Below, piece by piece: positions 1 through 5,725 of a DNA stretch of 6,740 bases. The position numbers and the translations under genes are program-made. The stretch is taken from positions 1 through 6,740 of the forward strand of contig JASHYZ010000238.1 in assembly GCA_030042795.1 (NCBI GenBank), given 5' to 3'. The number at the start of each line of letters is the position of its first letter. The first letter of the stretch is position 1. The notes beneath the pieces are model-generated. The model was not told the DNA's origin. It saw only the letters and a program-made list of their open reading frames with translations, and did no database searches. The stretch comes from Terriglobia bacterium (GTDB lineage: Bacteria > Acidobacteriota > Terriglobia > UBA7540).

Positions 1-114
1 TTCAAAAAGCTGTGGAGTGTCGACTAAAGAGGGCAAACCTTCGGCTTCGTGGGATCGAACTCAGATAGATTGCCCAAAGGGAGGGAGCTAAAGAGCTTGC
101 GAGACGACCAGGCC
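1..114. other. Non-coding flank, nothing recognised
   Basis: No open frame with a credible start or recognisable protein similarity is seen on either strand. It may be the intergenic side of a gene lying to the left of the window. Confidence 0.5.
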
Positions 115-186
115 CTGCAACGGCGGTCTATGACCGCCGACTTGAGAAAGTCTTCCACCTTCCACGGTCGCAGACCGTCGCTACAG
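115..186. repeat. REP-like palindromic element (two hairpins) beyond the glyA 3' end
   Basis: Two hairpins lie close together. The first is a perfect 8-bp stem (CGGCGGTC, 121-128, with GACCGCCG, 132-139) around a 3-base loop. The second is a perfect 6-bp stem (ACGGTC, 164-169, with GACCGT, 173-178), also with a 3-base loop. They share the core CGGTC-N3-GACCG. The outer 14 bases, 115-128 and 173-186, are inverted copies of each other at 11 of 14 positions, so the unit could also fold as one larger structure. It starts about 20 bases past the glyA stop codon. No run of U follows on either strand, so it is not a classic intrinsic terminator. By inference it is a dispersed REP/BIME-type repeat that may protect the glyA transcript end. 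Confidence 0.55.
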
Positions 187-206
187 CCTATGGTGTCCGA
201 AAGAGA

Positions 207-1493
207 CTAAACTGCAACCCCAGCATCTGCCCGTCGCGTCTCGTAGAGCGGAAACCGGGCAGTGAGGGCTTCCACCTCGCGCCTCACGCGAGCCGCAACC
301 GAGGCGTCTTCTAACTTCCGCAGTACCTCGGAGATCCAGCCACCGATCAGGCGCATCTCCGGCTCTTTCATGCCGCGTGTGGTTACGGCCGGCGTGCCTA
401 CGCGAATACCGCTGGCCGTCAGGGGAGGATTTACGTCAAAGGGGATGGCGTTCTTATTGACGGTGATACCGGCTCGTTCCAGCGCCTGCTCGGCCTGCTT
501 TCCCGTGACTTGGCGCGAGAAGACATCCACCAGCATGAGGTGATTATCCGTTCCACCTGACACCAGGCGAAAACCCTCGCCTGCCAGAGTTTCAGCTAGT
601 GTCTTGGCGTTCCGGACAATCTGGCGCTGATACTCCGCGAACTCAGGCTGCAACGCTTCCTGGAAGCAAACAGCCTTGGCCGCAATCACGTGCATCAGGG
701 GGCCGCCCTGGATGCCGGGAAAAACAGTCTTGTCAAGCTCTTTGGCATGCTCCGCCTTCGAGAAAACCGCGCCACCTCGGGGACCGCGCAGCGTTTTGTG
801 GGTCGTGGTTGTGACGAAGTCGGCGTGAGGAAAAGGGCTGGGGTGCAAGCCGGCAGCCACCAAGCCGGCGATGTGAGCCATATCAACCATCAGCCCAGCC
901 CCGGCCTTGCGCGCGATGGCCCCGAAACGCTCAAAGTCGAGCGTGCGCGGATAAGCGCTGGCTCCCGCGATCATCAGTTTGGGCTTGTGCTCCAAAGCCA
1001 ACTTTTCGAGCTCGTCGTAGTCGATGGTTTCGGTATCGCGCCGCACGCCGTAGGCCACGATCTTGTACATCTTGCCGGAGAAATTGAGAGGATGCCCGTG
1101 CGTCAAATGCCCGCCGTGCGCCAGATTCATGCCCAGCACCGTGTCGCCCGGCTTGAGCACCGTCATATAGACGGCCTGGTTGGCCTGGGCCCCGGAGTGC
1201 GGCTGCACGTTCACGTGTTCGGCGCCAAATAGCCTTTTAGCCCGATCGATGGCAAGCTGCTCCGCCACGTCGACGAATTCACAGCCGCCGTAGTAGCGCT
1301 TGCCCGGCAGTCCCTCGGCGTACTTGTTCGTCAGCACGGACCCTAGAGCTTCCAGCACCGCCTCGCTCACAAAGTTCTCCGAAGCGATCAGCTCCAGGGT
1401 TGCCGCCTCGCGGTCAGCCTCCTGATGAAGCACCCGCGCAATATCGGAGTCAACAGCCTCCAGTGACCGTTCACGGACATCTGAAAAACTCAT
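207..1493 (-). CDS. glyA: Serine hydroxymethyltransferase
   Basis: This PLP enzyme of the cytoplasm interconverts serine plus tetrahydrofolate with glycine plus 5,10-methylene-tetrahydrofolate, and is the main supply of one-carbon units. At 428 residues it is full length for the family. Visible motifs, in order, are the N-terminal LIASEN signature (residues 35-40), [15 protein letters not shown] (56-70), the QPHSGAQAN segment (97-105), VDMAHIAGL with the PLP-contacting Asp204 and His207, and [14 protein letters not shown] (228-241), in which Lys233 forms the PLP Schiff base. A strong Shine-Dalgarno GGAGGG (1498-1503 on this strand) lies 4 bases before the ATG and fixes the start. The stop is TAG. 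The gene appears to be a single transcription unit with its own promoter upstream and a hairpin element downstream. No defect is seen. Confidence 0.98.
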   Translation of the reverse strand: MSFSDVRERSLEAVDSDIARVLHQEADREAATLELIASENFVSEAVLEALGSVLTNKYAEGLPGKRYYGGCEFVDVAEQLAIDRAKRLFGAEHVNVQPHSGAQANQAVYMTVLKPGDTVLGMNLAHGGHLTHGHPLNFSGKMYKIVAYGVRRDTETIDYDELEKLALEHKPKLMIAGASAYPRTLDFERFGAIARKAGAGLMVDMAHIAGLVAAGLHPSPFPHADFVTTTTHKTLRGPRGGAVFSKAEHAKELDKTVFPGIQGGPLMHVIAAKAVCFQEALQPEFAEYQRQIVRNAKTLAETLAGEGFRLVSGGTDNHLMLVDVFSRQVTGKQAEQALERAGITVNKNAIPFDVNPPLTASGIRVGTPAVTTRGMKEPEMRLIGGWISEVLRKLEDASVAARVRREVEALTARFPLYETRRADAGVAV

Positions 1494-1547
1494 CTTTCCC
1501 TCCAGGATTCTCTTCTGCCCTGCGTTGCTTCTTTCGGGTTTCCTAGT

Positions 1548-1556
1548 ATTTTAGCA
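1548..1556 (-). promoter_or_regulatory. Candidate extended -10 promoter for glyA
   Basis: On the minus strand, TGCTAAAAT matches the extended -10 pattern TGnTATAAT with one difference in the hexamer. It sits about 55 bases before the glyA start codon. No good -35 hexamer is found at 16-18 bases upstream, which fits extended -10 promoters. Transcription would start near 1541. Confidence 0.4.
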
Positions 1557-1651
1557 AAACCTACGTACCCCTACTGAGGATTACGATCGTGGGCTTGTTT
1601 AGGGACGGAAATACTCTCAGTCACGTGGACAATCAAAGAGATAGTTTGGGG

Positions 1652-2036
1652 TGGTCCCCTGGGCTGAGACAAGCAGTTAAGGCACTGTCCGCCGTCCGCT
1701 GGAATTCGATTGTACAGCGAGGGCTTTGTTTTGCAAGATGGCTGCCGGCTGGTGAAGCGGAGGCAAGCTCTGCAGGAGTGCAACCTGCCAAGGAATAGCC
1801 AGCCGGAAACGCGTCCGTTCGATGAGGCAGGGCGCGGTCTGCAAGGGTCGCGCCCTGATCGAAGGGATAGATTTCCTGATGCCTCAGAAAACTCATAAGG
1901 AAACGTGCCGCGTAGCGGCTTCCTTGTTGTTTTGAGCCAGCAATCCGCGCTCAAACTCGACCGGCGGCCGGTAGCCGAGCGCGGAGTGCAGACGTTTCTG
2001 GTTGTAGACCTTCTCGAGAAAGAGGCGGATGCCGGC
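1652..2036 (-). mobile_element. 3'-end remnant of an IS3-family insertion sequence
   Basis: The segment holds the last ~48 codons of an IS3-type OrfB (1893-2036) followed by about 240 bases with no real gene. That tail encodes, in one minus-strand frame (1633-1896), a peptide beginning MSFLRHQEIYPFDQGA. I recall this as a recurrent spurious ORF annotated next to IS3-type transposases in soil bacteria, so the tail is taken as part of the element. TGGTCCCC at 1652-1659 reads as ...GGGGACCA on the element strand, ending in CA as IS3 termini do, and is the suggested outer edge. The left end and most of the transposase are absent. The boundaries are approximate. Confidence 0.5.
1893..2036 (-). pseudogene. 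IS3-family transposase OrfB, C-terminal fragment
   Basis: The encoded end of the protein contains FLEKVYNQKRLHSALGYRPPVEFE, split here as FLEKVYNQKRLHSALG and YRPPVEFE, which is the characteristic C-terminus of IS3/IS150-type integrase-core (rve) transposases. Only the final ~48 codons remain. The DDE catalytic domain that should precede them is missing, so no active transposase can be made. Upstream, the frame stays open into unrelated transposase sequence. The stop is TGA at 1893-1895. A small stem (GCCGC-gta-GCGGC) lies across the last codons. Confidence 0.8.
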
Positions 2037-2213
2037 ACGGGGCAGGGCGCGAGCTACGGAGGTGAGATGCAGTTCACCGTAACCGAAGCGCACACTGAGC
2101 GCCAGATGCAGGAAGGCAACCGTGAGCCGGGTCAGATTTTTGGGCACGGTGCGGCGCAGGAGGAAGAAGTGAGCCTCGAGGAGGGCCTGGAGAGAGGTCT
2201 CGAGTTCCGAGTG
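2037..2213 (-). pseudogene. N-terminal fragment of a second, non-IS3 transposase (probable)
   Basis: The frame is open from just after a TAG (2214-2216) and reads HSELETSLQALLEAHFF, then LLRRTVPKNLTRLTVAFLHL, ALSVRFGYGELHLTSVARAL and P. This style (a helical N-terminus, then 'LPKxxxRLxVAFLxLAL...LxLTSxARALP') resembles the N-terminus of IS4-like DDE transposases, where it is normally followed by a few hundred residues of catalytic domain. Here it stops at about codon RALPRAG and runs straight into the IS3 C-terminus. The original start codon is gone. A GTG at 2145-2147 could start a short chimeric product of 84 residues. The family assignment is from memory of sequence style and is uncertain. 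Confidence 0.45.
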
Positions 2214-2235
2214 CTATTTCACCATAAGTGATGAA
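2209..2235 (+). repeat. Left arm of a 27-bp inverted repeat bracketing the DUF6788-like gene
   Basis: This copy begins GAGTGCTATTTCACC and continues ATAAGTGATGAA. It matches the reverse complement of 2569-2595 at 23 of 27 positions, with the inner 12 bases identical. Each arm is itself an imperfect palindrome (TTTCANCA...TGATGAAA). The arm abuts the point where the downstream transposase frame loses its start. Confidence 0.65.
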
Positions 2236-2258
2236 ACATAACAGGCTCAAAAAAAAGC

Positions 2259-2576
2259 CTAAGACTCCGCTCTCAGCAACTCATGGTTCAACTCGCAAAT
2301 CGCTTTCAGTTGGGCCTTCAACTTCTGATAATTTCGCAGCCAGCGCTCAACTTGAGCCTTCTGTTCCGGCCGCACCGTGAACTGTCGTGTGCGCCCGCCA
2401 GCATAACCCACCGTGAGCACCCAAACCCGGTGGCCTTGGCCCCGACGGCACTTCAGACAGCCCTGGCGATGGAAAATCCTGCGGTCCAACAAGGAGCCGC
2501 GCACGATCTCCGCCGGGTCGGGCAACTCCCGGACGAGTTGTTGACGCGCTTGGCGGATTTGCTCTTGCTTCATCAC
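2259..2576 (-). CDS. Small DUF6788-like protein, often linked to transposases
   Basis: It is a 105-residue protein of unknown function. It has a basic helical N-terminus, then the segment EIVRGSLLDRRIFHRQGC, a zinc-knuckle-like cluster (Cys40-x2-Cys43 and His49 in CLKCRRGQGH), a short beta-rich part ending TRQFTVRPEQ, and a C-terminal amphipathic, probably coiled-coil helix (WLRNYQKLKAQLKAICELNHELL). This layout matches what I know as DUF6788, a family frequently found immediately upstream of transposase genes. Here too, a transposase N-terminus follows on the same strand about 45 bases downstream, but it is truncated. The start is GTG at 2576 or ATG at 2573; both lie inside the right inverted repeat and no clear Shine-Dalgarno decides between them. 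The frame is intact. It may be an accessory protein of the lost element. The family name is from memory. Confidence 0.6.
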   Translation of the reverse strand: MMKQEQIRQARQQLVRELPDPAEIVRGSLLDRRIFHRQGCLKCRRGQGHRVWVLTVGYAGGRTRQFTVRPEQKAQVERWLRNYQKLKAQLKAICELNHELLRAES

Positions 2577-2595
2577 TTATGTTGAAACAACATTC
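2569..2595 (-). repeat. Right arm of the 27-bp inverted repeat
   Basis: This is the partner of 2209-2235, matching at 23 of 27 positions in inverted orientation. It contains the GTG/ATG start of the DUF6788-like gene. Together the two arms bound a unit of 387 bp. No convincing target-site duplication is seen outside them. Confidence 0.65.
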
Positions 2596-2668
2596 AGCCA
2601 CTTCCTGTCAAGCCCCTTTCTCGAACAGCCACTGCCAAAACTGGGGGAGGGCAAGTCGATTCGGTGTC

Positions 2669-2697
2669 TTGACATCGCCTCTTCCCGGCGATATGTT
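2669..2697 (+). promoter_or_regulatory. Sigma70-type promoter of the inositol-phosphate synthase gene, with internal dyad
   Basis: TTGACA (2669-2674), a perfect -35, is followed after exactly 17 bases by TATGTT (2692-2697), a 4/6 match to the -10. Transcription would start near 2704, leaving a leader of about 110 bases. The spacer carries a perfect inverted repeat, ATCGCC-N7-GGCGAT (2674-2692), a plausible operator because a bound protein would sit between the two polymerase contacts. Confidence 0.6.
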
Positions 2698-2801
2698 TGC
2701 CGCCAGACCGGAAGTAAAGTAAGAATGAATTGAAATTGAGCAGCCTTCGCGCGTCATCTGGAGTTTGGCCAACGAATGTCGAACTGCACCTCACGCGTCG
2801 C

Positions 2802-2807
2802 GGGAGA
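2802..2807 (+). promoter_or_regulatory. Ribosome binding site fixing the start at 2817
   Basis: GGGAGA lies 9 bases before the ATG at 2817. The frame is open further upstream to an ATG-like start at 2730, but those 29 extra residues lack family similarity, so the start at 2817 is preferred. Confidence 0.65.
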
Positions 2808-2816
2808 ACCATAGGA

Positions 2817-4142
2817 ATGTCCAGGAAGATTGGTCGAATCACAGAACCCAAGGGCAAGCTCGGCGTGTTGGTTCCGGGCATGGGCGCTGTGGCCACGACA
2901 GTGATGGCGGGAGTGGAAGCCATCCGGCGCGGCTTGGCCTTGCCGATCGGTTCGCTCACCCAAATGGGCACCATCCGGCTTGGGAAGCGCACCGACCGAA
3001 GCAGTCCGCATATTAAGGATTTTGTGCCTCTGGCTACTCTCGATGACCTGGTCTTCGCCGGCTGGGATGTGTACACTGACAACGCCTACCGGGCCGCGCT
3101 CAAAGCGGGCGTGCTGGAGCGGACCCTGCTTGACCAGGTGAAAGATTATCTGGAGGAACTGCGGCCCATGCCCGCGGTGTTTGAACAGAAGTTTGTCAAA
3201 AACCTGCACGGCAAAAATGTGAAGAAGGGCAAGAGCAAGATGGATCTCGCCGAGCAGGTGATGGATGACATCCGCGCCTTTCAAAAGAGCCAGCAGGTGA
3301 GCCGAACAGTAATGATATGGTGCGGCTCCACCGAAACCTTCCTGAAACCTTCCGACGTGCACCAATCTCTGGCGGCTTTCGAGAAGGGACTGAAGGCAAA
3401 CCACCCGGCCATTGCGCCCAGCATGATTTACGCATACGCGGCGCTGAAATCAGGTATTCCGTTTGCCAACGGCGCCCCCAACCTCACGGTGGATATTCCC
3501 GCCCTTCACTCGCTCGCGCTTGAGAACCGGCTGCCCATCTGCGGCAAGGACTTTAAGACGGGCCAGACTTTAATGAAAACCATCATCGCGCCCGGACTCA
3601 AGGCCCGGCTGCTGGGCCTGCGGGGCTGGTTCTCCACCAATATTCTCGGCAATCGTGACGGGGAGGTGCTGGACGACCCCGGCTCCTTTCGCACCAAGGA
3701 AGAAAGCAAGCTCTCAGCGCTCGAGTACATCCTGCAGCCCGAGCTTTATCCCGAGCTCTATAAGGACCTGTATCACAAGGTCCGCATCAACTACTATCCG
3801 CCGCGCGGCGACAACAAAGAAGGGTGGGACAATCTCGACATCTTCGGCTGGCTCGGCTACCCGATGCAGATCAAGATCGACTTTCTCTGCCGGGATTCCA
3901 TCCTGGCCGCGCCCATCGTGCTTGACTTGGTGCTGTTTCTCGATCTCGCTCAGCGCACTCCGGAACTGGCTCGTCTCGGCATCCAGGAATGGCTCTCGTT
4001 TTACTTCAAGAGCCCCATGGTGGCTCCTGCGCTCTATCCTGAGCATGATCTTTTCATTCAGCTCATGAAGCTGAAAAATACGCTGCGTCATTTGCGCGGC
4101 GAAGAATTAATTACGCATTTGGGGTTGGAGTATTACGATTGA
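2817..4142 (+). CDS. Inositol-3-phosphate synthase (myo-inositol-1-phosphate synthase)
   Basis: This cytoplasmic NAD-dependent enzyme converts D-glucose 6-phosphate to 1D-myo-inositol 3-phosphate, the committed step to inositol and inositol lipids. From ATG 2817 it has 441 residues, longer than the ~370-residue actinobacterial form and nearer the length of a eukaryote-like core. Visible motifs are the N-terminal Rossmann nucleotide loop VLVPGMGAVATT (about residues 17-28), GKDFKTGQT (243-251; Lys247 matches a conserved active-site Lys), NILGNRDG (275-282), FRTKEESK (291-298) and CRDSILAAPIVLDL (358-371). These are the family signatures in the right order. The gene has its own promoter and ends 46 bases before the downstream antitoxin start. 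No inositol monophosphatase or lipid synthase is visible beside it, so the fate of the inositol is not shown here. Confidence 0.95.
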   Translation: MSRKIGRITEPKGKLGVLVPGMGAVATTVMAGVEAIRRGLALPIGSLTQMGTIRLGKRTDRSSPHIKDFVPLATLDDLVFAGWDVYTDNAYRAALKAGVLERTLLDQVKDYLEELRPMPAVFEQKFVKNLHGKNVKKGKSKMDLAEQVMDDIRAFQKSQQVSRTVMIWCGSTETFLKPSDVHQSLAAFEKGLKANHPAIAPSMIYAYAALKSGIPFANGAPNLTVDIPALHSLALENRLPICGKDFKTGQTLMKTIIAPGLKARLLGLRGWFSTNILGNRDGEVLDDPGSFRTKEESKLSALEYILQPELYPELYKDLYHKVRINYYPPRGDNKEGWDNLDIFGWLGYPMQIKIDFLCRDSILAAPIVLDLVLFLDLAQRTPELARLGIQEWLSFYFKSPMVAPALYPEHDLFIQLMKLKNTLRHLRGEELITHLGLEYYD

Positions 4143-4169
4143 CGGGTGGCGATTCGGGGCAATAATGAT
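4139..4169 (+). promoter_or_regulatory. Weak candidate promoter for the Phd/GIY-YIG pair
   Basis: TTGACG (4139-4144), overlapping the stop codon of the preceding gene, is a 5/6 match to a -35. A 4/6 -10 (AATGAT, 4164-4169) follows after 19 bases, which is longer than ideal. The alternative is read-through from the inositol-phosphate synthase gene. Confidence 0.25.
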
Positions 4170-4188
4170 AGTTGGAAGCGAGGGAAGC

Positions 4189-4359
4189 ATGGTTTCAGTC
4201 GGAGTTCAAGAGCTCAGGAACAAATTGAGCCGGTATCTACGAATGGCCCACGACGGCCAGACCGTCGTTGTCACTCGACGTAAGCCGATCGTGGCCGTTT
4301 TGGTCAGACCTCCCTTGGCCGGAGCACGGCATGCGAAAAGGCAAACAACACGCGTCTAA
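4189..4359 (+). CDS. Phd/YefM-type antitoxin
   Basis: The 56-residue protein starts MVSVGVQELRNKLSRYLRMA and continues HDGQTVVVTRRKPIVAVLVR. This is the N-terminal DNA-binding domain of prevent-host-death (Phd/YefM, PF02604-like) antitoxins: the VgvqELRnklSryL helix, then DGqtvvVTrRkpiVAvLv strands. These proteins repress their own operon as dimers and neutralise a toxin with a disordered C-terminal tail. Here the tail is very short (PPLAGARHAKRQTTRV), which is shorter than usual for the family. ATG 4189 is preferred over 4165 because GAGGG (4180-4184) lies just upstream and family similarity begins at this Met. The coding end overlaps the next gene by 29 bases, typical of a toxin-antitoxin operon. 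Confidence 0.85.
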   Translation: MVSVGVQELRNKLSRYLRMAHDGQTVVVTRRKPIVAVLVRPPLAGARHAKRQTTRV

Positions 4360-4870
4360 GCGAAAGGACAGTAGAAAAGTTTGGCCTCGGTCGGCCTCAG
4401 CAGGCTGGAGGCGTAGCCTTTTTCGCAGGTTGGACGATCATACTTGGACCGTTTGGCACGGAAAGCTAGTCCCCCCGCCGGGCCGGCCTCGAAAAGTCAA
4501 AAGTCTTTTCCGAGTAGTAGCTGAGAAGCTTCCATTTGAATGCTTAGATGCTGTCAAGGGCGACATGAGAGAGCGACATTTGCCAAGGAACGGTGTATAT
4601 GTGGCACACGATTCGATGGGCTATGCAAGATACGTTGGGCGGGGGGATATATTCGCCAGACTGAAGGCACGCCGAGATGCGCAGATCTTGGAGCTTAAAT
4701 ATTTTTCCTTTTACGTTGTTCTGAGCAAGAACCACGAACGCGAGATCGAGACGGTTCTCATTCGGTCGGCCAGTCCCCTCCTCCAATTCAACGAACGGAA
4801 GAAGGAAGTATCTATTCTCCCTGGTAACATAAACGATTACGAGGCCGGAACGGATTTCTACGTGCGCTAG
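4331..4870 (+). CDS. GIY-YIG nuclease-like protein, candidate toxin partner
   Basis: This 179-residue protein has a very basic N-terminus (MRKGKQHASKRKDSRK) and a C-terminal GIY-YIG-like domain. Gly-Val-Tyr (88-90) and Tyr-Val-Gly (101-103) are separated by exactly 10 residues, as in GIY-x10/11-YIG. They are followed by Arg110 in FARLKARR, by Glu140 in REIETVLI and by Asn154 in SPLLQFN, which line up with the catalytic Arg, metal-binding Glu and conserved Asn of the family. A hydrolytic DNA or RNA cleavage activity is therefore plausible. The start ATG 4331 lies inside the end of the antitoxin gene in another frame, with GGAG (4320-4323) 7 bases upstream. The gene looks richer in A/T than its neighbours, especially after 4590, hinting at transfer. 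The nuclease fold call is moderately sure; the toxin role is inference from position only. Confidence 0.72.
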   Translation: MRKGKQHASKRKDSRKVWPRSASAGWRRSLFRRLDDHTWTVWHGKLVPPPGRPRKVKSLFRVVAEKLPFECLDAVKGDMRERHLPRNGVYVAHDSMGYARYVGRGDIFARLKARRDAQILELKYFSFYVVLSKNHEREIETVLIRSASPLLQFNERKKEVSILPGNINDYEAGTDFYVR

Positions 4871-4922
4871 TACAAGAAGGGCCGCCAAAGAAAGCGCCGT
4901 AGGAAGCGACGGTCATGAGGGA

Positions 4923-4938
4923 GCGCCCAGCCGGGCGC
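4923..4938. other. GC hairpin between the two small-gene modules
   Basis: GCGCCC-AGCC-GGGCGC is a perfect 6-bp, all-GC stem with a 4-base loop, about 50 bases after the GIY-YIG gene and 48 bases before the preferred DUF4258 start. There is no following U run, so it would act as a pause or as RNA protection rather than as an intrinsic terminator. Confidence 0.4.
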
Positions 4939-4972
4939 GATCCATATAGGCAAAAGCCGAGGTCCGTGGCGC

Positions 4973-4979
4973 GAGAGGG
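4973..4979 (+). promoter_or_regulatory. Ribosome binding site favouring the GTG start at 4987
   Basis: GAGAGGG lies 7 bases before GTG 4987. It supports that start over ATG 4915, whose extra 24 residues run through a hairpin and show no family similarity. Confidence 0.5.
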
Positions 4980-4986
4980 TTTTCTT

Positions 4987-5246
4987 GTGGCCGAGTCAAT
5001 CCGTTTTTCCGGCCACTCATATGAGCGTATGCGTCGGCGCGGGGCGACCGAGCAGGAAGTGGTTGAGACGATTCGGCAGCTCCGTGGATGCCCGCTGAGC
5101 GCGGCAGGCAGGAATCTTGGAAGGACTTTGTTTATGGATAGGAGTGGAACGGCCGAGTCTATGCCATGAAGAGGATTAGGCCGATCTTCGTTGAAGGGCA
5201 GGACGAGATTCTCGTTGTGACGGTTTACGTGTACTATTTCTGTTAG
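4987..5246 (+). pseudogene. DUF4258 protein (RelE-like toxin candidate), broken by frameshift and stop
   Basis: The first part, VAESIRFSGHSYERMRRRGA then TEQEVVETIR, is a typical DUF4258 N-terminus (His and Arg-Met in HSYERMRRRG). After ETIR the frame is lost. The continuation is found in the frame beginning GCT at 5079, reading APWMPAERGRQESWKDFVYG, a stop, then EWNGRVYAMKRIRPIFVEGQ and DEILVVTVYVYYF, the normal DUF4258 core and C-terminus. Losing one base between 5076 and 5079 explains the shift, and TAG at 5139-5141 replaces one codon before EWNG. In the original frame the product ends at 5169 with an unrelated tail. DUF4258 proteins are small, and a RelE/BECR-like RNase fold has been suggested for them. 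They commonly sit beside DUF2283, as here. With both lesions this copy should be inactive. A sequencing error could account for one lesion but less easily for both. Confidence 0.8.
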
Positions 5247-5256
5247 GACCTTCGAT

Positions 5257-5484
5257 ATGCGAATCACTTACGATAGCGAAATAGACGCCCTGTATATTTA
5301 TTTCATCGAGACGACGGTGACGACCAAGACCCTTGCCGAAGGCATTGCAGTGGACTACGCCGCTGATGGCCGCATCGCAGGCATTGAGATACTGGACGCG
5401 CAGAAGCGGTTTGGCGACCCGCAGGTCTTTCGCCGTGTCGTGCTGGAGGATGTGGCGCTGGCGGGCGGTCTCACTGCACAGTGA
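5257..5484 (+). CDS. DUF2283 protein, likely antitoxin of the broken DUF4258 pair
   Basis: The complete 75-residue protein opens MRITYDSEIDALYIYF and has the signature GIAVDYAADGRIAGIEILDA in the middle, both hallmarks of DUF2283. The short acidic protein lacks a signal peptide or membrane segment. AGGA (5245-5248), overlapping the TAG that ends the DUF4258 remnant, lies 8 bases before ATG 5257, so the two genes were translationally close. DUF2283 genes regularly follow DUF4258 genes, and the pair is regarded as toxin-antitoxin-like; biochemical proof is limited as far as I know. No frame damage is seen, so it is an orphan survivor of the module. Confidence 0.85.
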   Translation: MRITYDSEIDALYIYFIETTVTTKTLAEGIAVDYAADGRIAGIEILDAQKRFGDPQVFRRVVLEDVALAGGLTAQ

Positions 5485-5725
5485 GCTACACAGCTAGCCT
5501 TCGGCGGGAACGGTCGGCAGGCGTGGAATCCTCTTGACAGAATTACTAGAAAAATAACAGGGCTGAGAGACGAGAATTACCAAACGAAGCCGTTAGGTCT
5601 ATGAAAAAAAAGGACCGGCGTGTGAGAAGGTAAGAAACCCGTTTTCGAGGAGCGAAACCCTTCACCCTGGGCTCTTCACCGGCGCGATCTCACGGGCGAC
5701 GTCAAATTAGGCAAAACACACAGCG
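5485..5725. other. Intergenic region before the M19 peptidase gene
   Basis: No gene is seen in these 241 bases. A perfect -35-like TTGACA stands at 5534-5539, but the best -10 at a usable distance is only TAACAG (5555-5560, 15 bases away), so promoter assignment is weak. Small direct repeats (GAAACCC twice, TTCACC twice) occur between 5630 and 5690. No terminator with a U run is evident after the DUF2283 gene. Confidence 0.4.

Noticed and set aside
40..62. TTCGATC-like stretch on the minus strand suggesting a tRNA T-arm
   Set aside because: The flanking bases do not pair into a 5-bp T-stem and no acceptor or anticodon arm can be drawn.
690..1232. Long plus-strand open frame of 180 codons
   Set aside because: It lies wholly antisense to glyA, resembles no protein and follows the codon pattern of the opposite strand.
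1571..2038. Minus-strand frame of 155 codons starting MPASASFSRRSTTRN
   Set aside because: It is an out-of-frame reading of the IS3 transposase C-terminus and the non-coding tail of the element.
2243..2260. AGGCT...AGCCT hairpin with an A/T-run loop, as a terminator of the DUF6788-like gene
   Set aside because: The stem is only 5 bp, it overlaps the stop codon and the T run lies in the loop rather than after the stem, so it is not a proper intrinsic terminator.
2594..3404. Two long minus-strand frames over the start of the inositol-phosphate synthase gene
   Set aside because: They are antisense shadows of a clearly conserved enzyme, with no recognisable motifs.
4915..4986. N-terminal extension of the DUF4258 frame from ATG 4915
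   Set aside because: The extra 24 residues cover a GC hairpin and lack family similarity; GTG 4987 has a better-placed ribosome binding site.
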